DNA of 64,000 nucleotides from Auriscalpium vulgare (taxonomy: Eukaryota > Basidiomycota > Agaricomycetes > Russulales > Auriscalpiaceae): positions 434,001 to 498,000 of the forward strand of contig JAHBBC010000028.1 in assembly GCA_019915015.1 (NCBI GenBank), in the 5' to 3' direction. The notes under the pieces are model-generated. The model saw nothing but the letters and a program-made list of their open reading frames with translations. It made no database searches and was not told the DNA's origin. Each line of letters begins with the position of its first letter. Position 1 is the stretch's first letter. Positions 10,950-20,708 of this stretch are shown piece after piece. The translations under genes and the position numbers were made by a program.

Positions 10950-13002
10950 TCGTGGTAGCATTGCTGGATCGAGAAGCAGGTGAGTCATCTCGTATATCTG
11001 TCGACCGCTACTCTGACCGTTTCTTCAGCGCCCGAGTGTCCTCCACTTTTGCGCCTGTATGGCCACAGCTTGAATGCATAAAGAGCTCACTGTTGTTAGT
11101 TTCACATGTAAAACTTCCCTCTATGCAAGTTCTTCGATACGACTCGAGATTCTGTCGATTCCAACGATTGAAGTTGTCCGTAGTGCCCCAACATGTCGCA
11201 TGTATGCATCAGGAAAACGGGAGCGAGCTTGGCGCGTCTTGACAGAGCCCCAAGCTCACAAGACGCGTCAAGCTAGGTCCCTTCTATACAGACACCACAA
11301 GCTTTACTAAACGAGCTTGACACATCTAGACAGCTCGCACAAGACCCGTCGCTTCCGACGGCCTTTCTCGCAGCTGGGGGCTTGTGACTGCTTGAGAGCT
11401 CTTGACAGCTGGCCCAAGCTCGCTCGCGTGCTGTTTCTCTCGCGTATTGAATGCTCGCAATATTCTTCAGATAATCAATCTTATTACAATCTTGTAACTA
11501 CTGACACAAGTAAATGAGCCGGAAAGAAACTTTGATTACAGGTAAACTACATCCAAGCCGGCTGCTAAACCTACCCCGCGGGGCGCACAGGTGACGCGTA
11601 CGTCATGAGCCCGTTGTTGCGTGCGGCCTGGGGGACCCGGATCTCCAATGCGCGGCGTCCACGACCAACGCAGCCCGGGGAGCACGCCTGCGTGGCGCCG
11701 GTGGAACGGGCGGCCTCAACCAATATAGGATCTATTCATGCACAGGCAGTCAACCGCAGGCGCATCATGAGCAGGACTCGTGCGCACCTTTTTCATTTGT
11801 CCTCAGGACATCCTTGCCGTGCGACGGCCCCGGACGGGGCAGGTGAGATGCGCGCGTGCGCTACCACATTACATGCACCTCTCCAGAAATGTGTTACCCT
11901 GCCGCGCTGTGGTCCATGCTCCCGATGTGCCTGCGCCTGCACGCGGCGCCGTTTCCGTTGCTGCCGCCGCCGGACGGCGACTAACTGCACGTACGCATCC
12001 CCGTCGTCCAATTCGCTGTCGTCCTCGAACGAGCCCGCCAGCGAATGCTCCCGCGAGCGCGCCGTGCCCAGCCGCGACCTGTACTCTGCAACCACCGCCT
12101 GCTGCTGCTGTCTTTGTTGACGCTGTGAGCGTCGGGCAGGCTGAATGCACACAGATGGGTTCTCCTGGGTGAACAAGTTGGAGCGTGACACGCGCCCGGC
12201 ACGCGCCTGGCTGGCCCACGATGAGACGGTTGTCCGCAGGATGCGAACGGCCCCAGCGCGTAAGCGGTGTCGGGCTCGAGGTAGGTGTTGTTGAGGGTGG
12301 TGCGGCGCGTGGAGTGCGCGATGCGGGAGACGGGGGTGTACAAGGCATGGGGGACTGAGTTAGTGACGTGGCAGACACAGTAAGAACTGCTCGGTGAAGG
12401 TGGATTCCTTGAGGGATTTACTCACCTAATACCCAGCACACTTGTGCCTATAGCCGGCAGGGACTGACGTGTTCGAGTCCGTTCAGGTGGGGTGTGTCCG
12501 GGAGGTTGCCAGCACGACAGTTCAAGCGACTCGACTGCGACATTAGAGCAAATGTAGTCATGTGAGTCATCGCTGTTAGTGTGTTATTCGGAAGCACCAG
12601 CGTCGAGGAACGAGCGGGTAGGCGAAGAGTGAGTACGGGAATGACGGGATGGAGGTAGAGTATGAGAGAGCTGCACACGACTTGTAAGTTTCAAACAATT
12701 GTGTGACGTCGACGGTCACAGTTCCTGCCCCGATTGCGGGTCTTGTAACTTTCAGGCTGGCAAGCTCTGTCAGGCCGCCGTGGAGAGCTGTCTAGACGAT
12801 ACAAGAGACATGCTAGCCGCGCGCGCATTACGTGTCGCTTCGAGGACGGTCTTGGGCCAGCTGTCTAGACGATTCAAGCTATCACGATGTCTTGCGGAAG
12901 CTTGTGAGCTTGCGCGAGCTTGGCGGTAGCCGACCGTTTTCCTGATCAGTGTGGAGGAATTCGGGAGGGACTTCAGTTGGCGGAATACATTTGGCGTGTC
13001 AA
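10950..13002. other. Repeat-bearing intergenic region without a recognised gene
   Basis: About 2 kb. 11216-11450 and 12740-12935 are rich in AGCTTG/CAAGCT words and share a segment in opposite orientation, with the core GACAGCTGGCCCAAG (see findings). Between them, 11600-12400 is very GC-rich with long overlapping open frames on both strands, typical of GC bias; no translated frame there resembles a known family. A short CTG-repeat run sits near 12100. Confidence 0.5.
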
Positions 13003-13024
13003 TTGACACAAACCAAATACATTC
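12982..13024. repeat. Imperfect palindrome at the left end of the ATGCAT element
   Basis: GAATACATTTGGCGTGTCAA is followed directly by TTGACACAAACCAAATACATTC's first 20 bases, its imperfect inverse. The right half coincides with the 21-nt left terminal inverted repeat (13003-13023), so the element end is itself palindromic, as if two ends met here. Confidence 0.6.
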
Positions 13025-13083
13025 GGCCCTGTGTCTGAGCGCAGTCAGTGGTCGTACATGATAGCTGCGTACATGCGAGCACA

Positions 13084-13161
13084 ATGCATTGGTCATGCCA
13101 AATGCATTGGTCGTGCCAGATGCGTTGGTCGTGCCAAATGCATTGGTCGTGCACAATGCAA
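13084..13161 (+). repeat. 18-bp tandem iterons, ATGCAT core, 5 copies
   Basis: Cores lie at 13084, 13102, 13120 (ATGCGT), 13138 and 13156 (ATGCAA), exactly 18 bp apart. The unit is AAATGCATTGGTCGTGCC. The array begins about 60 bp inside the left terminal inverted repeat. Confidence 0.85.
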
Positions 13162-13190
13162 TAGGCATTGAACGAGTCATCAAAATAAGA

Positions 13191-13265
13191 CAACAAGCGG
13201 GAATCGAACCAAGAGCACGAGAGATATGAGTCTCATATTCTACCGCTAAGCATAACCACTTCGGC
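13191..13265 (-). ncRNA. tRNA-like module A (degenerate Pol III-type boxes)
   Basis: On the minus strand it starts GCCGAAGTGGTTATGC (box A-like) and ends with GGTTCGATTCC (box B consensus) 75 nt later. The T-stem and acceptor stem pair poorly, and the anticodon arm is replaced by the self-complementary ATATGAGACTCATAT, so a functional tRNA is unlikely. A tRNA-derived SINE-like relic fits better. Confidence 0.4.
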
Positions 13266-13568
13266 ACAGAGCAGATACTACTTTGCAGAACGCATAGAAT
13301 ATATTCAGTATTTACGGTCCGTATACAACAATTTCTCGAAAATTGTCCAAGTCGTGCATGCTATCACCTGATCTGCCAGTTGCTGCACCAGCAGGTCTAG
13401 CACAGCTACAAAGTATTCTATGTTGGATTGATATTGATGGAGCACTCTTTGTTGGCAGATAGCTGCTGCAAAGAACGGAAGCCGGCCCGGGGTTCACAAT
13501 GATGCAATGGTTTAGTAAACTGAGGAGAACATATGTATATATACTGCCCTCCTCGAGGGTAATGTAAA

Positions 13569-13650
13569 GTCCTTGTAGTTAAGTGGTTATGCATACGCAT
13601 TCCTTATCGTCTTGTATACAGAAGCTCGGGGTTTGACCCCCAATCTCACT
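13569..13650 (+). ncRNA. tRNA-like module B
   Basis: GTCCTTGTAGTTAAGTGG gives a D-arm-like start sharing AAGTGGTTATGC with module A. A good T-arm, CGGGG-TTTGA-CCCCC, follows about 50 nt later. No normal anticodon arm or matching acceptor stem can be drawn. Confidence 0.4.
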
Positions 13651-14303
13651 GATATTTTGTCATAACCGCAAATTTGGATTGTAGGGACCGTGCAGCGTGC
13701 GCTCGAGAAGCTGCGGCATGGTGAGTCTGTACCTCAATTTGTGCAGAGTCTCGCTCATTTTCCCGTAGTATTAGAACTGCACATCCAAGAAGACAAACTT
13801 CATTCTCGAATCTCGCCTCCATCCTCACATTCGCCCTTGCGTGACCTACTCAATGTCTCGGCATTCTCTGCCACAATGCCACGAAGCGGCCCACAAGTCA
13901 CCGTCGTCTCTGGAAGTACGCCCTCGCCGTGTACTTGTGGCCGATGCTGACGTCGGAGTCGGGCGATGCGCTCGACGAGCGCTGTGCTCTCTGCCGCGAC
14001 CGCTGCTACTCGACGCTGATCGCACGAACAACGGCCGAGACCATCAGCGCGCTGCGAAGGCTTCAAGACAAGACAAGTTGCTTATGCCGCAACATCAACG
14101 CCAGCCCTGTCATGTACCTCTGCTACGTTGTCACGAAGCCACAAGATGAGCAATGTGCGTACCTTCCGTGTTCGTTTCACGTTGAAAGCGCTCACCGTGT
14201 TGCGTTTCTGGGGTTGCTGTGCAGAACGATCTCATGGTTACAGAGGCCTCGAACACGGAGGCGGACGTCACAATGCGCGAGGCATCGGATGCGCTAGGCT
14301 CAG

Positions 14304-14451
14304 GCAAATGCATCTGGCGCGGGCAAATGCATCTGGCGCGGGCAAATGCATCTGGCGCGGGCAAATGCATCTGGCGCGGGCAAATGCATCTGGCGCGGGC
14401 AAATGCATCTGGCGCGGGCAAATGCATCTGGCAGCGGGCAAATGCATCTGG
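14304..14451 (+). repeat. 19-bp tandem repeat GCAAATGCATCTGGCGCGG, about 7.7 copies
   Basis: Copies start at 14304, 14323, 14342, 14361, 14380, 14399, 14418 (one base longer) and 14438 (partial). The first six are identical, so the expansion is recent. Long open frames here are by-products of the repeat. Confidence 0.92.
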
Positions 14452-14545
14452 ATGAAGGTGAGGGCTCTTGTGGGATAACAGCGTATGTGGGAAGGTCTGC
14501 TTGAGGTGGATATGGCTAATTAAAAGCCTCACATAATATCTGCCC

Positions 14546-14621
14546 AGTGGCTAACTGGTTACTGCGTCTCGAAGTCATTTGCATGACGTGTGTCGTGGGT
14601 TCGAATCCTGCTCTTTGCACA
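14546..14621 (+). ncRNA. tRNA-like module C
   Basis: CAGTGGCTAACTGGTTACTG resembles a D-arm, and GTGGG-TTCGAAT-CCTGC forms a wobble-tolerant T-arm with a canonical box B. The middle carries GTCATTTGCATGAC, another self-complementary insert instead of an anticodon loop. Confidence 0.4.
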
Positions 14622-14650
14622 TATTTTGCGATCACGTGGGTGAGAGCCAA

Positions 14651-14695
14651 ATGCATTTATCACGGCCAAATGCATTGATCGCGGACAAATGCATT
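14651..14695 (+). repeat. Short 19-bp ATGCAT iteron array, 3 copies
   Basis: ATGCAT cores at 14651, 14670 and 14689 are spaced exactly 19 bp. Units read AAATGCATTGATCGCGGAC with variation, related to the 14304 array and the 13084 array. Confidence 0.8.
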
Positions 14696-15055
14696 AGCCC
14701 ACTGCTTCGCACAGTGTCTGTTGCTGGTAAATGGGCTTGTGTGTGTTGACTTGCTGGGAGTGGGCCGATGCGTAGCACGGCGGTACGATTCTGCCCTTGT
14801 TATGGGAGTTCTTATTTTATCAGATATGCATAACAAATGTACACCAAATGATACAGACTACTTTGACTTGACTGATACATTCAGAGCCCCTGCAATGCTA
14901 CATGGCATAGGGCAACAGTGGGTGGACAGTCCAGGGCAGTTGGCAATAAAATCCTGGTTCCTGGGCAATACAGCAATAAGTACTGTGGAGGGCTGCCAGA
15001 GGCTGTGTGGAGTGACATTGCCTCTCCACGGAAGCGAACATGATTAGTCAAGATA

Positions 15056-15107
15056 ATGACATCATTCCGGGTTTTTAAATGCATTTTAAAACCCGGAATG
15101 ATGTCAT
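15056..15107. repeat. 52-bp near-perfect palindrome, copy 1
   Basis: The arms read ATGACATCATTCCGGGTTTT and its inverse, meeting at AAATGCATTT, with about one mismatch. An RNA from either strand would fold into a long hairpin. A second copy starts 202 bp downstream within a longer direct duplication. Confidence 0.85.
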
Positions 15108-15256
15108 CATCTTTACACTTCTGCTCATACTACCTGGATGTTCAATTCCTGGTCTGCAATATCTGTAGGTATGACATGGTCTGAAAAGTGCTATATATGC
15201 AAGAGGCTGCTGAGAGACACTGCGTCTCTGCAGAAGTGAACATGATTAGTCATGAG

Positions 15257-15310
15257 GATGACATCATTCCGGGTTTTAAATGCATTTTTAAAACCCGGAA
15301 TGATGTCATC
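15257..15310. repeat. 54-bp near-perfect palindrome, copy 2
   Basis: Same palindrome as copy 1, with the centre shifted by a 2-base length difference. Flanks are also duplicated: AACATGATTAGTCA upstream and TTACACTTCTGCTCATRCTA downstream in both copies. Confidence 0.85.
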
Positions 15311-15591
15311 ATCCTTACACTTCTGCTCATGCTACCCAGGCTGTTTGATTACTCTGCATTATCTGTCGGCACTACATGGTCCAAGAAATGCTGTATGTGT
15401 AACAATTCATGTGAATCACCCAGAGCAAAAGTGACGGAGGGAAAACACAAGTGGACAGGGCGTGGGAGTGAATTACCAAAAAAGGCGACGGAGATAGTCG
15501 TTGCATGGGTCAAAAAAATGCTGTATGTAGATTACATAAGAAACGATTCATAGGAATCGTAACACGACATAATGTATTTGGTTTGTGTCAA

Positions 15592-15878
15592 AACACAGGT
15601 GCAATGCATTGCGCCAAATGAATATCTACGAATTCGGTGCGGCACGAAACCTTGCGAGCGAAAACACAGAGGATCCGCTCATCTTTAGTTAAGCGAGGAA
15701 TCAGGGACTCGGACCTGCTTGGCTAATTAATACCAGAAGTCGACGGGAGGCAAAAGACCCACCTGGGCGACGTGTCTGCCAACCCTCTGCGTTGAGACGC
15801 CGCGCCATGATGTCGCTGCCGTCCGAGCACATCCCACAATCTTCATCCGTCTCGGGGGCGAACCATCAAGCGCCGCAC
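15592..15878. other. Intergenic stretch after the ATGCAT element
   Basis: Starts with another palindromic GCAATGCATTGC just outside the right terminal repeat (15601). Otherwise nothing recognised. Confidence 0.4.
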
Positions 15879-16259
15879 TTATTGGGCGGTACCCGGAGCA
15901 CGTCTCGATCCACTTAGAGGTAGCTCTTCAAGCTCCAAGTGCAAAGTCGCAAGAGGTGAAGTTGCAGTAGCCTCCTGTGGTCCTTCATCCAGCCGCAAAG
16001 CCCGTCGCCTGTGCGGCGGGTGCACAACGGCGTCAGCGGGAAGGTCGATCCCATCCTTGCGCGCCGTCTCGAGGAGCCGGATGTCGTCCAGCGCGGCCAG
16101 TGGCGATGCCGTGACGGGGTAGCACCAGCGCAGCGGAATGCGCACTCTATGCAAGAATACAGTGGATATATCGGCCTGAGTAATGGGCTGGCCAGTTCGT
16201 GGCTGACTGCGAGATTCTGGACGCGAGGGAGAATCCGAGAGAGGCTGGGAGGACGGCAT
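15879..16259 (-). pseudogene. BTB-family gene relic
   Basis: A minus-strand frame reads LRWCYPVTASPLAALDDIRL, then LETARKDGIDLPADAVV, nearly the middle of the BTB domain of the intact gene at 54188. The start, the VHKVILSLASPVF strand-helix unit, the C-terminal half and the terminal VPLPDF exon are missing, and sequence on both sides is unrelated. One Leu of the LLLET run is deleted. A truncated copy of the local BTB family. Confidence 0.7.
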
Positions 16260-16585
16260 GTGTACGCGGTTGAAGAGGGCGCGTCAAATGATTCGAGGAC
16301 GAGGTCCGCATGGAGGTCATAAAACGGCGACGGTAGGCTTCGTGTTGTCCGTCATGACATTATTGACGACCAAGATCCGGCGGGAACTCAAACACCGTAG
16401 CCGTGGAGTAAGCTGATGTCCAGCTCATGGTAAGTACTACAGATGTTGAACTCACGGGTATCCGGAGATCCTCACCTAATCATATACGGTGGCAGGATTA
16501 AATTTGAGGGAAAGAGAGTACGGGTGAGTCAGAGGAGAAAGCAAACCCAAGCATTACTAGGCTATTGATTGTCATCGGGGTATAC

Positions 16586-16656
16586 ACGGCGGGCACGCTC
16601 TGAGGCTGTTTTTAGAAACAGCCTGCGAGGCTGTTCTGACACCCTTCATCGCCCCT
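16586..16656 (+). repeat. Left arm of ~70-bp inverted repeat
   Basis: Pairs with 19564-19641 in reverse orientation, near-identical apart from a 6-bp insertion in the right arm and a few substitutions. It contains an internal hairpin, GGCTGTTTTTAGAAACAGCC. Confidence 0.8.
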
Positions 16657-17539
16657 TCATCGTGCTTTCGTCACTGCTATCTTATCTTATCAATGCCGCC
16701 TGCCCCGCCTGCCACGCACCCGTCCCCACCACCGCCCTCAACCGATACCTCGTCCCCTACATCCTCCCGCCCTTCCGCCGCCTCTACCTCGACGCCTCAT
16801 CTCCCCACCGTCCCCGCGCCCACAATTGCTCACACCCACACCAGTGCCCGCGGTCCCCGCCGCGGAGGAGGAGGATGATGAGGGCGCCGGGCGCCGCCTC
16901 CACGAGGAGAACGCCGCCGCGCTCATGTGCCTCACGCGCGAGCAGACCTTCGCCATGCGCCGCGAGCGCAACGACGCCCGCGCGCCGGGACATCGCGCCT
17001 CGACTATCACCCTCTCCCGGCGCCGTGATCCATTGCAACACCCGCGCCTCCGCCTGAAGCGCCGCAAGCAGGTGCACAACTGGATGCCCTCGCCCGGCGG
17101 CGCGATGCTCATCCCACACGCGCTGGGTTCCTGTTCTTACATTCACTTCGTTGGGATTTTGGTCGTCGGGAACATTGTGTTGTATCATACATTCGAAGTA
17201 TATATGTGTCTTGTCTGTCTGTTTGTCGTGTTCGTCATCACTCGCGCATCGCCGTGTACATGTAATATATTCCATACTATACACATTTATCACTGTCTAG
17301 ATCTACTGCTCTGTACTAGTTGTTGTGTGCCCAGCATCCATTCATAGGCTGGGCTGGAGTGTCCAACTCGCCCTTGCCAGTGCACCCAACCCCGGCTCCA
17401 GCGCGCCGCCCAACCCAGGGCAGCCCGCGACGCTCCACCTTGCATTGTGACTTGAACATGGCCGAGCAGTTTCGAGAGGAGGATTCATGATGCGCAATCA
17501 CTGTGCATTGCATGGGAAATCAGGAAAACTAAGTGTGTG

Positions 17540-19351
17540 TGACGCTCACCGCCTGCGCCTGCGCGAGCTGCACCTGCAGGTCGCGGTGCTGCGCCTCCGT
17601 CTGCTGGCGCACCGCCGCCGGGAGCGACGCGTTCTGCAGCATCTGCGCGAGCTGCGTGATCTGCGCCTGCGTGCGCGGGATGCTGTCCGCGATGATCTGC
17701 GACATCGCGAGGTCCGACGAGATCTGCTGCGCGGCGAACTGCTCAGGAGACGTCGCCTCGGGCGCGGGGGTCTGTGTCTAATTGCTCTTGAGAATGGGAA
17801 AGACGTGTGGATATGGGGAAGGGATGCGTACCTGCGATGGCGGCGCGCTGCAGCCTGATCCCGGCGCCTCGCCGTTCGCGACGCGCTCCTCTTCCTTGCT
17901 TGCCTCGATCTCCCTTTCAATGTAGTCCCCGACCTTCGTTTGCATCGGCTTGTCGACGAGAGCTTGTCCAGCGACGCGACCTTCGTCCCACAGTTCAGGC
18001 ATATGAAGTCCTTCTCAAGCAGGTGTGTCTGTATGCACTCCTCGCAGTACGCTTTGCCGCAGCACGGCGTCTTCACGGCGTCGCGGAAGATCTGGTTGTC
18101 AATGGAACACACAATCGAAGGGTCCTTTAAGGACGTTCGCGGATTTCGATCTCTGACAGACCTTTTGGTTTGGTTACTTGCATTTGCCACGATGCTCTGC
18201 GGGAAGGTTTAGTGACCGTGCTTCCTAAAGTTGAGGCTGCTCACGAGTCAGGCTGCGCGACAACATAACCGCCCCCCGGCGTCACCATGACGCCCTGCCC
18301 TAGCTGCGAGCCCCCGGGGCTGTCGACGGCTTTGAGGAAACTGCGAGGAATGCCGGTCGTGCGCTTGATGCGCGGCTTGTTGTCGAACTCGCGATCACTG
18401 TTCGTCGGACAGTCCTGAATCCAATGGCCTTGCGATGCGACGCGCGTCAGTCGAAGCACGCGCGATGGACAGACGACTGACCTTTCTGTCCACATCGATA
18501 GCATACGTAGCTCGGGGGCAACGGGCGGTCGTTCTGAGGGTGCTGATGATGCGGCGTGAAGGGCTTCGCCGCGCCGCCGCCTCTGTTGAACGTCGTCGTG
18601 CGGGGGTTAGTGTAGATACGCTGCGCGCTAGAGGGGTGCACGTCGGCCAAAAGAAAGCGCGCATGCATTAGACGACACTACTACTGGACACACGAAACGC
18701 GACACGGACTGTGACATTTTCTCCTGCGTCTCCTCCCAGTTGTCAGTCTGGGCCTGGAGCATGGCGGCGACCGCGGTGGCCTCGTCCTCTGCGGAGAGGA
18801 CGGTGGACTTGGGGGTTGCAGACGGCGTGGAACTCTGCGAGCGTGTCAGCGGCTCGGCTCCGGTGAAGGGGTGCGCACGCACCGCCGAGGACTTCGACGA
18901 CGGCTCTCCGTTGAAGCGTTTGGACATGCCGCCCTTGCTCCACGAGCCTGAGGAGCCAGCGGTACTGCCGGCCTGCATCAGGTCGGTCGCTGGAGCAGAT
19001 GATGCTCCGGCGCCAGCAATGTACATAGCTGCCTTACCCCTCCCTGGCCGCGCTGGAGGCACGCGCTTCACGATGACTGACGACGAGCGCGGGATAATGC
19101 GGGAATCATCTTTGAACTCTGCCACGCCAGGCTGGTAAGTTGGAGAGCTGCTGCGGGAGGAAGACGTGACGCACCTTCACCAGACGAGCTATCGAGCACG
19201 GCGAGATCGAAGTCAATTGGCCTTGCCAAGGTTGTTGGCTAATATGATCTCTTTCTTCAGGTCGAAGACAGAGATGCCCGTGCCATCATTGAAAGGTCAC
19301 CCGAGACTCGTCTCTCTGAGACTTGAACTTGTAAAAAACTGATGATGCCAT
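17540..19351 (-). pseudogene. MPE1/RBBP6-like polyadenylation-factor gene with multiple frameshifts
   Basis: MPE1 is a subunit of the cleavage and polyadenylation factor with RING-type E3 features. From ATG at 19351 the domains run in the family order. The DWNN domain: MASSVFYKFKSQRDESRVTF, then TGISVFDLKKEIILANNLGK and DFDLAVLDSSSG, joined by an intron to EFKDDSRIIPRSSSVIVKRV. A zinc knuckle, CYRCGQKG-HWIQDCP, spans an intron near 18425-18485. A RING/U-box, CSIDNQIFRDAVKTPCCGKA, then CEECIQTHLLEKDFICLNCG. The reading frame breaks at about 19288-19294, 19215, 18124-18130 and 17957-17963, none explained by GT-AG introns. A Gln-rich tail (TQAQITQLAQMLQNA) ends near 17540. Four breaks in one gene argue for a pseudogene rather than assembly error. 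A functional MPE1 should exist elsewhere. Confidence 0.78.
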
Positions 19352-19563
19352 ACGGCACGAATATCAATTAGGAATGTAGAAGCTACAAGTTGAACAAGGT
19401 CTGGGTAGGGAAAGGGAAAGATGAGGGACGGTGCAGAGTCGGTGTCGTTGCCGAGGTTGGGATGGCGTTGCTGTCAGTGTCGTCGTCGTGCCACTTGAAC
19501 GCGCTGGCGGTCCGACGGTCCGTAATCGCTTAGGTAATCCGGCAAGCCAGGAAGGCGTGATGT

Positions 19564-19641
19564 AGGCGCGATGAAGGGTGTCACTGTCAGAACAGCCTCG
19601 CAGGCTGTTTCTAAAAACAGCCCCGGAGCGTGCCCGCCGTG
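19564..19641 (-). repeat. Right arm of ~70-bp inverted repeat
   Basis: Inverse of 16586-16656, including the same AAACAGCC hairpin. Lies about 240 bp outside the 11.8 kb island described next. Confidence 0.8.
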
Positions 19642-19883
19642 GTAGTAGATAGCGGCTCGGAGATAAGATTAGCGGAAGTGTCACTCACGTGCGCAAACGC
19701 GTCGGCGTCGCGTCGACTCGCGTCGTCTCGCACTGACGCGAACCATCCTAATCACAAAGAGTGACAAACAAAGAGTCCCATATAAGCACCTTGCTCTGCT
19801 TACGACGGTCAACTCTTCTTTCTCTTTTGCCCCCATCTCGCCCAGCATTCAATCTCTGCATCATCTGCCCCGCCTACGGTTGA

Positions 19884-20158
19884 CGGGACGACCGAGGTTC
19901 GTTTTTGATGCGGCCGGCTGGACTCGGCTATCACCGGCCATCGGCTCCGTCGGTCCGCTTCCGGGCACGGCACCAGCAAGCCTTCCTGTACTCTCCTCCT
20001 CCCTATACCATGGTCACTATGTAATATAATACCTCAGAAAAGACATGATATGGGCCTTCGAGTTGAGCACGGTTGAAGCCACCTGTATAGTCGCAGGCAC
20101 CCGGGTGGCGGTGCCGCGGCCCGAGCCATCACGTGCTTTTAAGCGGAGGTGGGCCGCG
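19884..20158 (+). repeat. Left arm of ~270-bp imperfect inverted repeat
   Basis: The first ~170 bp (from CGGGACGACCGAGGTTCG through GGCCGGCTGGACTCGGCTAT to TATGTAATATAATAC and CTCAGAAAAGACAT) match the inverse of 31530-31698 closely. The inner ~100 bp are more diverged but keep CCGGGTGGCGGTGCCGC and CCATCACGTGCT. The two outer ends face away from each other, as terminal inverted repeats would. Confidence 0.75.
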
Positions 20159-20708
20159 ATCAGAGTCGTCAGTTCCTTTGCGTAGAGTGCTCGCTCACAC
20201 ACTATGGTCTCATATGCACGTCCGCGCCACCTATAGAGGGACCTTCATGGATATCCTGTGAGTCTTTTTGCTTGGCCGACCAGGGCACGGCAAAACACTC
20301 CGTGGATCTAGGCGACGGGAGCCGTCACGCCAGCACAGGCGTCGGCTGGAGCCCTACATAGGATTGCGGCGTTCATTGGCATTGGCTTGGGGAAATACTA
20401 TGGGCCAATGCCCTGTAGGTCTTTCTGTCAACTTGGCATGCAGTGACACCTCTAGCTAAAGACGGGCACACAGAGTGTAGTGGGATAGGCCTTGTGCACA
20501 TCGTCCCCGTGGCTCCGCATGCACCTTGCCTCGTGTAACAATGGTTAGATCTGTTGCCATATTTTGACTAGATATGAATGGACCTTTAGGCTCGGTGTTA
20601 AATCATGCCAGCGGCGTTAGTGATCTCTTCAAGGCCATATAAAGGTGCGCATTTCTCTCACCACTCAGCAGCGCCGCTTTCCCCCTCCACCTGGAATCAT
20701 TGGCCAGG

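Larger units (their letters stand above)
13003..15591. mobile_element. Non-autonomous DNA element with 21-nt perfect terminal inverted repeats
   Basis: 13003-13023 and 15571-15591 are perfect inverse copies of a 21-nt sequence starting TTGACACAAACCAAATACAT. The 2.59 kb between them has no convincing protein-coding gene. It is packed with short repeats built around the palindrome ATGCAT: an 18-bp array (13084-13161), a 19-bp array (14304-14451), another 19-bp array (14651-14695), two long palindromes (15056-15107 and 15257-15310), and three tRNA-like modules. Subterminal iterons of this kind bind transposase in many DNA transposons, so a MITE-like or larger non-autonomous element is the natural reading. 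I could not identify a target-site duplication. Two unrelated neighbouring insertions remain an alternative. Confidence 0.6.
16586..19641. mobile_element. Inverted-repeat-bounded segment carrying an MPE1-like pseudogene
   Basis: About 3.06 kb bounded by the 70-bp inverted repeats. The inside is a GC-rich left third (16690-17110) with overlapping low-complexity frames and the broken MPE1/RBBP6-like gene on the right. The geometry resembles a DNA transposon that captured a host gene (Pack-type). No transposase is present, and I could not find a convincing target-site duplication, so two independent MITE insertions in opposite orientation remain possible. Confidence 0.5.

Noticed and set aside
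11605..12378. Long overlapping frames on both strands
   Set aside because: Typical of GC-rich DNA; none gives a plausible protein domain.
13191..13265. Functional tRNA gene
   Set aside because: Box B is good, but acceptor and T stems do not pair and no valid anticodon loop exists.
13084..14451. CRISPR-like regular repeats
   Set aside because: Units are contiguous or nearly so, with no unique spacers, and the genome is eukaryotic; these are tandem iterons.
14131..14532. Open frames across the 19-bp array giving repeated peptides (DAFARARCICPRQMHLPAP and similar)
   Set aside because: Present in several frames on both strands only because the repeat lacks stops; no start context or conservation.
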